This document shows positions 9,595 through 17,574 of a DNA stretch of 18,433 bases, piece by piece. A program made the translations under genes and the position numbers. Position 1 is the stretch's first letter. Each line of letters opens with the position of its first letter. The stretch lies in the NCBI RefSeq assembly GCF_000611645.1, contig NW_014012692.1:1-18433 (forward strand). Direction: 5' to 3'. The DNA comes from Monoraphidium neglectum. Its lineage: Eukaryota; Chlorophyta; Chlorophyceae; Sphaeropleales; Selenastraceae. The notes under the pieces were generated by a model. It ran no database searches and was not told the DNA's origin. It worked only from the letters and a program-made list of their open reading frames with translations.

Positions 9595-12362
9595 TAGCAA
9601 CAGCAGTAGCAGCAGCACTGGCGTTGGCAGCGGCGCGGCAGCGGCAGGGGCAGCAGCAGCAGCAGCGGCAGCGGCGCGGCAGCGGCAGCGGCAGCGGCAG
9701 CGGCAGCGGCAGCGGCAGCGGCAGCGGCAGCGGCAGCGGCGGCGGCAGCGGCAGCGGCAGCGGCAGCGGCAGCGGAAGAAGTAGTGACAACTGGTTGTCA
9801 CTACTTTTTCCGCTGCCGTACCGCAGAAAGGGAGAGTAGGAGGGCCAGGCAGAGGCACACACGCTGCAGGTGCATTCTGAATTGCTTGCATTCGATTGAA
9901 ATAAAAATATACCCCGACAGCGCGTTTGCTGCATTGCAACAATACCCAACCCAGGTCGCAAGTGCAGGGTGGATTACTCCACGTGCCCTGCCAACACGAC
10001 CGTTGGCGCTTTTGACTCCTGCCCCGCTCCAGTCGGCGACGCGGCTGCCGCGCTCTATGCGGGCATGGGCGCCCCAGCAACCATCCACGGCTGCGCCTGT
10101 TTGCTGAGCGACTGGGCATACGCGTACCCTCGGGATACGCCGGTGGCCGCGGTTGGCGGCACAAGGACGGCGCTGTACGGCTGCGCAAACCCTGATGGGG
10201 ACGCGCTCGGGACGTGGTGTCCGATCGACCCAGAAAAGTGCGACAGATTTGCTGGCTACGTGCAGGTCAACGTCTCCACTCAGGTCGCGTTTGACTACTG
10301 TGCCGCGGAGCCGCCCGCGATGCAGTGGAAGGACGGCTGCCGCGGCCCCCGCATCGCCGAGTGGGATCAGTGCGGCGGCAAGAGCAACTGCACCGAGTGG
10401 GGCTGCGCAGACGCCGTGTGGGCGGGCGCGTGCTGCGCGGCGGGGCTCGAGTGCCACCGGCAGCACGCCTACTACCACCAGTGCCTGCGCCCCAACAGCA
10501 CCAGCCCGCCGCCCTCCTCACCGGGGGCCGCCTCCAGCAGCGGCTCAGCGCCGCAAGCCGCCTCCAGCTCCACGGCGGAGTCCGCACCCCCGGCTCTCCC
10601 AGCCCTCGAGGTTGCCCATCCATTGCTGCAGTCCAAGGAGCCCGGCGCCAAGATATACGTCAACCTGCGGGTCGACCACTCGTACGACCTCATAAAGGAT
10701 GACGTGGGGGCCCAAGCGGCGTTCAAGTCGGACGTGGTGGCGTGGCTCAAGGCTGCCACGGGGGCGCCCGAGTACGTCTACTCAGCAGGTGAGTTGGCGT
10801 CGGTGGCGGCGGAGTGGGGGGCGGGCGGGTCGCCTTGGGTTCTGCCGGTGCGAAAGGAGCCCAGCGGCGCAGTGCGTTCAGCTGTGAGATATGGGTGCGC
10901 GTGAGGTCAGGGACCTGCCATTGGCACGGCAACTGCCTGATTGCACGTGCGACCAACAGGCATCGACATGATCACCAGTGGCAGCGTGGTGGCCGCCGGC
11001 ACCGTCGTGCTGACCGCCGACGCGCCGGCCGACCAGTCTGCTGTGGTGATGCAGCGGCTTCAGGACGGCGCCGCCGGCTCGTACGCGTCATCAGGTGAGA
11101 ATCCCAAGGGGCGGCCCAGCCTGCGGACTCACCGGGCAGCCGACACACCACCTCAGCTTCCTGATGCTGAGAAACCAGGCTCTTGCCGACTTTGACACCT
11201 GTGAATGATTGGTGTGCAGCCGGCCAATGCTGTTCACCATTTGTTCATATTGCGTGTGCTCGCCCTCGACACTTCACAGGCCTTGCGTCCTCGTGGGGGC
11301 CGCTGCTGTCCTTCCAGGCCAGCCAGACCAGCCCCTCGGCCCTCAAGGCCGGCGACACCGCCGTCCCACAAGACGCCGCCGCAGCCGCCGCCGCTGTGGC
11401 TGCCTCTGGGTCCGCCGGCGGGGATGGCGGCCGCCTGCAGCTGGGGCCCGGCGCGATCGCAGGGATCGTGATTGGCGGCGCTGTGTTCATGGTGCTGGTC
11501 GGCGTCGTGGTTTGGCGCGGCCTTCAGATGAACAAGGAGCACGACAAGGACAAGAGCGCGCAGCTGGCGTACATGAATGAGTTGACCGAGGCGGATATGA
11601 GCGATGATGAGGACGCGTCCAAGGTGGGTGTAGGGGTAGGATGGTGAGTGCATGCACATGGGGACGAAAGGTGGCTGGGCCTGCAGGAGAGAATGTAACG
11701 CAAAAAAAATCAGGAGAGAGCGTGCGTGTGTGCATGCATGTCCAACAGTCCAAGCAACGTGCCAGCAGCGTTGCAGCCACCAAGTCGGCCTTCGCGCGCC
11801 CACTGACATATCGCGCTTTGCCTCGATTGCAACGCTCGCTACCTTAGAAACAGGTTGTGAGGCAAGAGATGGCCAAGCTCCCGAAGTCCGTTGCAGCCAC
11901 CAGCACGGGCGGTGCCAGGTGTGCGCAGAATTCTCGCTTGCCATCTACCGTGTTGTGGTAGGACGTCCAAGCCTGGTTGCCGACCCTCCACCTCCAAGCT
12001 TCATCACACCTTTGATGGATCTCCTTCGCGCACCTAATCAATTTCACCGCAGGCCTACCAGCACCGAGCCCGACCCTGCTTTCCTGCCCCTGCCTGATGG
12101 CGAGGTCGCGCGCCGCTCCAGCGCGGGCGGCCTCGCGTTCGCGTCCCTCAAGCAGCGCCGCATCAGCGGGGGCGGGAGCGCGGGCGGCGGCAGCGGGGCT
12201 GCCGGCTTAAGCGGGGCGGCGACGCCGGTGGAGCGCACGCAGGGGTCCAACGGCAGTGGTTACTTTTCGGTTGCGCTCAGCAAGCTGGGGAGTAGCGTGG
12301 CGAGCTATGTGTCGGCTGGTGGCGCATCGGCGGCGGGATCGGCGCCAGAGAAGGATCAGTAG
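8505..12362 (+). CDS. Single-pass membrane protein: three six-Cys kringle-like modules, CBM1-like module, SEA-like region
   Basis: Eight exons: 8505-8732, 8887-8992, 9300-9404, 9955-10788, 10960-11094, 11280-11623, 11854-11918, 12053-12362 (TAG), giving 708 residues. Residues 1-45 form a signal peptide with a hydrophobic core (LMLLAIWTVSALVIGV). Three tandem modules at about 50-107, 117-169 and 192-262 share six cysteines and the core C-A-[NH]-P-[DN]-x4-G-x-[WK]-C-x-[VI]-D-x3-C, then a final Cys after F/Y-D-Y/S. This echoes the C-terminal half of kringle and Fn-II folds. Residues 275-324 resemble fungal-type CBM1: W-D-Q-C-G-G, ..C-x5-C.., Y-Y-H-Q-C-L. A Ser/Pro/Ala linker follows, then an SEA-like region (about 376-470; SGSVVAAGTVVL). 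A transmembrane helix (about 528-548) precedes a basic/acidic cytosolic tail and a G/S-rich C-terminus. The likely role is a cell-wall or glucan-binding surface protein; this is inference. The 550-nt third intron carries unusual repeats. The splice into 9955 is chosen because it restores the module motif. Confidence 0.8.
9115..9213 (+). repeat. CAG array in intron 2 of the membrane-protein gene
   Basis: There are 17 pure CAG units (9115-9165) followed by CAC-, CAA- and CTG-interrupted copies to about 9213. It lies in the intron 8993-9299, so it is not translated in my model. Confidence 0.9.
9517..9617 (+). repeat. CAG array in intron 3 of the membrane-protein gene
   Basis: There are 18 pure CAG units (9517-9570), then copies interrupted by CAA and TAG. 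The TAG interruptions, plus the lost module motif if the array were read through, show it is intronic. Confidence 0.9.
9630..9775 (+). repeat. GGCAGC hexamer array in intron 3
   Basis: This tract is built of GGCAGC (equivalently CGGCAG) hexamers with a few CGG/CGC slips. It follows the CAG array directly and looks derived from it by C/G substitution. It ends at the left arm of the hairpin at 9767-9818. Confidence 0.85.
9767..9818. repeat. 25-bp inverted repeat with 2-nt loop (fold-back hairpin)
   Basis: The left arm 9767-9791 and right arm 9794-9818 are complementary at 24 of 25 positions, with TG as the loop. The inner 13 bp (AAGTAGTGACAAC and its complement) are perfect. The outer part of the right arm is the complement of the GGCAGC repeat unit, so the hairpin is a local fold-back copy of the end of that array. 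It lies in intron 3 of the membrane-protein gene. Confidence 0.9.
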
Positions 12363-12532
12363 GCAGAGCTGGGAAATCCATGCTTGGTGGTAGAGGTGTC
12401 CGGCACAGCCAATGGGGACCGGGCAGGGGGGACTGCTGGGGGAAGGGGGCTCAGAAAAAGCTGAGGGGCACAATGTGTACTGCCGCTTTGACGATTGGAG
12501 AATTGGCAGGTTGGCCAAGCACTTCGCCTGGC

Positions 12533-12550
12533 TGTAAGAAAGCCCTGTAA
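12533..12550 (+). terminator. Paired TGTAA poly(A) signals of the membrane-protein gene
   Basis: TGTAA occurs at 12533-12537 and 12546-12550, about 170-185 nt after the stop at 12362. Both are in the sense orientation. Confidence 0.55.
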
Positions 12551-12931
12551 CAGCCTGTACAGCAGTGACTCGGGGCCTTGATGTTTGGGGTGTGTCATCG
12601 TGACGGGCAGGCGAGGCGGCATCGACTTCTTCAAGTCCAATTCGTTGACCGCTTGTTGCAGGGCCCAAAAGCCTGTGTCTATGCGTGCATTGTTCGTCCA
12701 CGCCATTTTTATTGATATACATGTGTGAAGGTACTCTCTGCATCAGCTCGTTGCTGAGATTCTCGGAGTTGCCGAACTTCCACGGGACGGCTCAAGTTGA
12801 TCCTGCGTGTACAAAGCAAACCCCAGCTCTGGTCAGCGTTTCCGCTTCAGCACACCTGCCGATCGATCATCCACCCCCCGGCGCGTGGATTCACAGCTGA
12901 ACCTGCCAACAAGGTTCCCTATGTGCATGTG
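12551..12931. other. Spacer and 5' region of the AP2 gene
   Basis: The GC content is lower and there is no recognisable coding sequence up to about 12900. It must contain the AP2 promoter. At 12921-12934 a three-codon upstream frame (ATG TGC ATG TGA) ends by overlapping another ATG (TGATG) that opens the upstream AP2 frame. Confidence 0.4.
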
Positions 12932-13167
12932 ATGTGGCCCAAGGAGCAGCGCCCTGAGCCCCCAGCTCCCTCAACCCCGGGCTTCTCATTCGACAGCGGC
13001 GCAGCCGCACGTCCCCTGGCGCCGGTGCGCCGCCTCACCGTCCGAGAGCCTGGGGCTGCTGGTGGCCACCACCAGCAGCTGCTGCAGCAGGAGCAGAAGC
13101 CGGCAGACCAACAGGCACCCGAACCCAGCCCCCTGGTCAAGGCAGCCGGGGCGCGCGCTGAGGCGTC

Positions 13168-16093
13168 ATGGGTCCGCCAAAAAGAGGAGCTGCTGCAAAA
13201 GCTCGCGGTGGGGGCCGCAAGAGCAGCCCCTCTGAGGCGGGTGGCGACGACGCCACCTGCAGCGACGCCGGCCCCAGCGGCCGCAGCGGCGAACGCGAGG
13301 CCGCATCCCAACCCCCGGCCACCGGTGCCGCGGCCTCCACTGGCGGCGGCCCCTGCAGCCCCGCACCTCTCGCCCCCTTAGCCATCCCCGCGGTTACCGA
13401 AGCAGGAACGGAGGACTATGAGATGACCGCGTCGCCGGCCGCGCACCCGCAGCACCGGCGCGGGCGCTCGGGGCCAAAGAGCCGCCTGTCGCCGTTCATC
13501 GGCGTCAGCCAGTACAAGCGCACGGGCAGGTGCGATGACGAGGCTTCAGGCCTGCCCATTTTTTGCTTTTCTGAAGTTCAACACTGGGCAGTCCTTAATG
13601 TCTTAGCAGTCCAGTGTTGCCGATTCCAGCTGTCACACAATAGCCTCGCGTGTCAATGGGTGATGCAGCTGCCTCGGCTGGAGCTCCTCTTTTGCCCCTC
13701 GACCTTCCAAATCTCTCCCTCTTCTCTGCATAGAATGCTTTCTGGCCCCTTCACAATCTCCGCTGCAGGTGGGAGAGCCACATCTGGCTATCCCAACCCA
13801 TGTACATGCACGCCGACGGCAGCTGCAGCGACGACAGCGGCGGCGGCGCCGCCACCACCGCAGACGGAGCGCCGGCGCGCAGCAAGGGGAGCTGCGGCGG
13901 AAAGGCGGCGGGCCGCACAGGCGGCGGCGGCAGCGGCGGCGTGCAGAAACGGAAGAAGAGCGCCAAGGGCCGGCAGTTGCACCTGGGGTCGTTCCTGACG
14001 GCTGTGCAGGCAGCGAGGTGGGCGCCTTGTTTTGGTGGGGTCGTTTGGTGCTTCGCACAGGATTGTCGTCGTGAGCAACAAACACAGGCAAGGGCTGTCA
14101 GTGGGCCACTTCACTTCACTTCGGCATGCATGGGTCACGGTTGCGCCTCAACCCCAAGTGAGAATGTGCTGGCACATGCGGCCTGCAACCCACCCAAACC
14201 TCCCCTCCCGTGCGCTTGCATTCCATCCAATTCAATCAAGGGCGTACGACCGCGCCGCTTTGCTCCTGCGGGGCCGCGCAACGCAGCTTAATTTTGCAGC
14301 AGAGGAGTACGACTCAGACCTGGTGCTGCAGGTGTGTGTGTGTGTTGCACGCGCGTGCATGGGTCTGTGTTCGCGCACAGGCGCTGCGCGGGCTCGGGCG
14401 CATGTTCAACGGCTCGCCTTGAACTAGCAAGATGACGAGCGCGCCTGCCTCTGCTCCTGGATCCCTGTGTGCTTTCAAGCCGGCGGAACATGCAGCTTTT
14501 AGAAACAGTGGGTGATCCTGGCTGTTTTGGAAGCAGCAAGCACCAACACGATGGTGTTTGTCGTGCTCGAAACTCAACCCCAGGAGCTGGCAGCCCTGCC
14601 ACGCAAAGAGATGGTACTGGCGCTGCGCAGGACGGCAGACACAGAGGCGCGCACCGTCGTGCGCCTGCTCTGCCGCGGCGGTGCATGCATGCCGCAGGCT
14701 GCTTTGGAAACATTCAACTGCATGTGGACCCGGTCTGCGGGCGGGTCTTGCGTTCTAGAGTTGGCAGTGTGCAGATCCCAGGTTCCGACCCACTACTCAC
14801 TGTTCCAGGTGGAGCAGGAAGCTCTAAGGGCTTTCACCGCCAAGATCCCCGCCGCCTTTGCCGGCCTGCTGCACCAGATCCACCACGGATCGCCCCTTCA
14901 CATTCCACCTGGGGCGGCGCCCGTCCCCGTCCTCACGCCTTCCACGCCGCCCGCCGCGGCCACGGCCGCTGCCGCCGCCGCGGCCGCGGCCGCAGCCATG
15001 ATGGCGGCACAGGCTTCCAGCGGCCCGTTCTTGCCTGCGCCCCTCGTCGCGCCGGGCACACCAACACCAGCCGCGGCAGCCGCTGGGGGCCTGCAGATGG
15101 GCGCGGCCAGCGCCTTCTTTCCGCCGCAGCTCAGCAGCAGTGGCATGCAGCTGCAGTTCAATGCCAGGTTGGGGGGCAGCCTGGCGGCCCCGCTGGTGTT
15201 TGGTGCGCAGCCGGATGCAGACCACCAAGCCAATTACCAGCTAGAGATGCATGACCATCCGGCGCCGGCGCCGCTCCAGCTGCAGCTGCCTCTCGGCTCC
15301 TCGCCGCTGACCATGCCGCCCAGCTTGGGGCTGCTGGCATCTTCTGCACGGCAGGGCGCTTTTGCCGGCGCATCGGGCCCGAGCTGGGGGCCTGTAGAAG
15401 CCGGCCCTCTGGCAGGTGATGAGACCGGCGGGCCTCCGACGACGGCGGCGATCGGCTGGCCCCCGTCACTGCCGCAGCCGCTGCCGCTGCCAGCAGGAAG
15501 GGCCGGGGGCAGCGCAGGCGTCGGCGATGGGGCAGTCCCTGGGCCACTGCCGGCCGCCAGCCAGCAGCCCGTGAAGCCTGAGGCGGGGCTGGCCGCCCTG
15601 CCGTGTGGCGGCGAACCCCACGTCAGCAGCAGCAGCACGAGCAGCAGCGCCGACTCGTTCTCCCAGCAGGGGCGCCGGCAGCGGCAGCCGCCGGGGGCCG
15701 CGCCGTTGGACGGCCTGCCGGCAGGGGGCGGCCCTGCTCCCGGCCTCCTGCCGGTGCCTCAGTTGCAGCAGCTGCCCACTGGTGTCACCGTGACATCAGC
15801 AGACCCGGTAGCAGGCAATGGATGGCTTCTCGGCCCCCCGCCGCCCGCAGTCTCGGCGCCGCCGGCCGGTTGGCGCCCCAGCACCGCCCCTCAGAGCCAT
15901 GCGCATGGGTTCATGAGCTGGGGGCTTGCTTGGCCACAGGACAACATAGGGGCGGCAGGTGGCGAGCCCCAGGCGTCACACATCTTCCAGCAGGGGCGCC
16001 TGCAGCACCACCACCTGGACCGGCCGCGGACCAGCCCGGCCAACTATGGTGGCCATGATGTGACGGCAAGTGGGTGGCCGGGCCATCCAGACA

Positions 16094-16163
<70 letters not shown>

Positions 16164-16482
16164 GCAGCACGTCACAACGCCGTGGTCTTCAGCGGAGAGC
16201 TACCCCCACCACTTGGGGGGCTGGCCGCTGGCGGGTCAAACGGCGGAGGGCCCGACGCATCAGGGCGCTGCGCGCATGGCGCTGGACGGCGTGCCAGCTG
16301 CCTCGATGGCACCAGCAATCGGCCACGCTCCGGCCCTGTTGCCGTCGCCGGCCGCGTTGCCCAGCAGCGGGCCTGGCGGCGCGGCGACGAGGGGCGTCGG
16401 TGGGGGTGCCGCCGCGCAAGAGGCGTGGGAGTGGTTCCAGATGTTCCACCAGGACTCACTGCCGTCGCTGCCATCCATGTAG
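13168..16482 (+). CDS. AP2/ERF-domain transcription factor with enlarged domain loop and Q/A/P-rich C-terminus
   Basis: Exons: 13168-13529, 13769-14017, 14241-14331, 14584-14658, 14809-16482 (TAG), about 816 residues. The AP2 domain runs from about 105 to 222: SPFIGVSQYKRTGRWESHIW, then KGRQLHLGSF, AVQAARAYDRAALLLRG and TQLNF. These match strands 1-3 and the amphipathic helix of the DNA-binding fold. Between HIW and GRQLHLG lie about 60 residues of G/S/A-rich, then basic (VQKRKKSAK) sequence, where plant domains have under 20. The next exons (DSDLVLQ-ELAALPRKEMVLALRR) resemble the linker that joins the two repeats in plant AP2-type proteins, yet no second AP2 repeat follows. The last exon encodes about 557 low-complexity residues with polyA and 22 consecutive Gln (about 689-710), suggesting an activation region. 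The 14659-14808 intron is less certain, because reading through is also open. An upstream frame from 12932 also looks coding (see findings). Confidence 0.82.
16096..16161 (+). repeat. Pure (CAG)22 encoding polyQ in the AP2 protein
   Basis: There are 22 uninterrupted CAG codons in the last AP2 exon. They encode a Gln run preceded by HPDI and followed by PQH. Confidence 0.95.
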
Positions 16483-16833
16483 AAAACCCTATTCCTCCTC
16501 AATTTGATCTTACCGCACACACACGCCACCACATGCATGGTAGCCTTACGACCTGTGACAAATCGACTTTGATGGTGGCCGGCCATGGCGGCGGATGGCA
16601 GCAGGACGGCACGTGGAGTGTGGCAAGGCAGAGCGTTAATCGCATCATTGGCAAGAAACACACGTGCCAGCAATTCTGATTGCCTCCATGATTGCAACCT
16701 CATTGCACTGCCCATGAGCCCGAGCCGCTGCGCCAGTAAGGCGATTTTTGGGTGTGAGCGCCGACTGCCAGACACTGCCGCACGCAAAAGGCTTGAAAGG
16801 GGGCTGCAGCCACGCCATCTCAGCTCCAGGCGT

Positions 16834-16838
16834 TGTAA
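16834..16838 (+). terminator. Candidate TGTAA poly(A) signal of the AP2 gene
   Basis: TGTAA lies 352 nt after the AP2 stop in the sense orientation, within the usual 3' UTR range. Confidence 0.45.
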
Positions 16839-17574
16839 CCGCAGCATCCGACAGCCCGCCATTGGCAACTGGGCCCCTACATCGTCATCATAGTAACCAT
16901 CAGAGTAGCGAGAGCAAATGTGCCCAATCCTTTCAGCGGAGCCTGCTCCGCACACAGTTGCTGGGCGGTTATGCTTGCAACCTCTGCGCACTCGCTGCGT
17001 GGCGACTTGCGCCGTCGAGGCTCTGGGCCGTGCATGGCGCATGTAGCAACCCAGGCGATCAGGCCACTAGGTGTGAATGTGGCTAGTCAAGTAGATCAAG
17101 AGGCCTTGTCTGATGCTGGGGTGGTCGCAGGTACGCTGGGTTACTCACTTCAACATGGGAGCACATGCGCAAGTGAGTATGTGAGTTGCATATGGGGGAG
17201 ATTCCAAAAGTGGCTGGGCCCGGAGCCCTCTGCGCATGAATGGGGATGCGGGTGAGGCAGCAGGTGTGGACTGCCTGCAGACTGATGTGATGTTGATGAG
17301 TTGAGGCCAGCACACCCCGCTTCGCCGCGGGCTGCTCTTGCAGTCCAGGTGGCGTCCCCCGGTGCTGCAAGGACCATGAGCGGCGCAGAGCCCTCGCTTA
17401 TTCGCGCTAACTTTACATTCAAGTTGCAGCTTAGCATTTGCTACCCGCCCAAGCGTACAGTACGTATCAGATCAATCGCACCGCAGCGGCAGCTAACTCA
17501 TTCAGCGTGACCTTGACTTGTTCAAAATACACGCTTTGATTGGCGTTGCATTGACAGTGAGACGCCCGACCCCA
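16839..17574. other. Intergenic region upstream of the formyltransferase gene
   Basis: I see no frame with family similarity. Short open frames on both strands lack codon bias. The right part should carry the promoter and 5' UTR of the gene starting at 17575. Confidence 0.4.

Noticed and set aside
9082..10188. Long minus-strand frame (about 368 codons) rich in Leu and Arg runs
   Set aside because: It is the complement of the CAG and GGCAGC arrays plus the antisense of a conserved exon. The Leu/Arg-Cys runs are translation of repeats, and the plus strand has clear domains.
11234..11944. Minus-strand frame of 236 codons
   Set aside because: It overlaps the transmembrane exon and introns of the membrane protein on the opposite strand and has no recognisable domain.
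14659..14808. Reading through from AP2 exon 4 to exon 5 without an intron
   Set aside because: The frame is open, but the 50 residues are Cys-rich and unlike their neighbours, with intron-type TGCATGCATG. A GTGCGC donor and TTCCAG acceptor in phase 0 bound it. This is kept as a weaker alternative.
16260..17042. Minus-strand frame of 260 codons over the AP2 3' end and flank
   Set aside because: It is antisense to the last AP2 exon and 3' UTR, has no family match, and its composition changes at the exon boundary.
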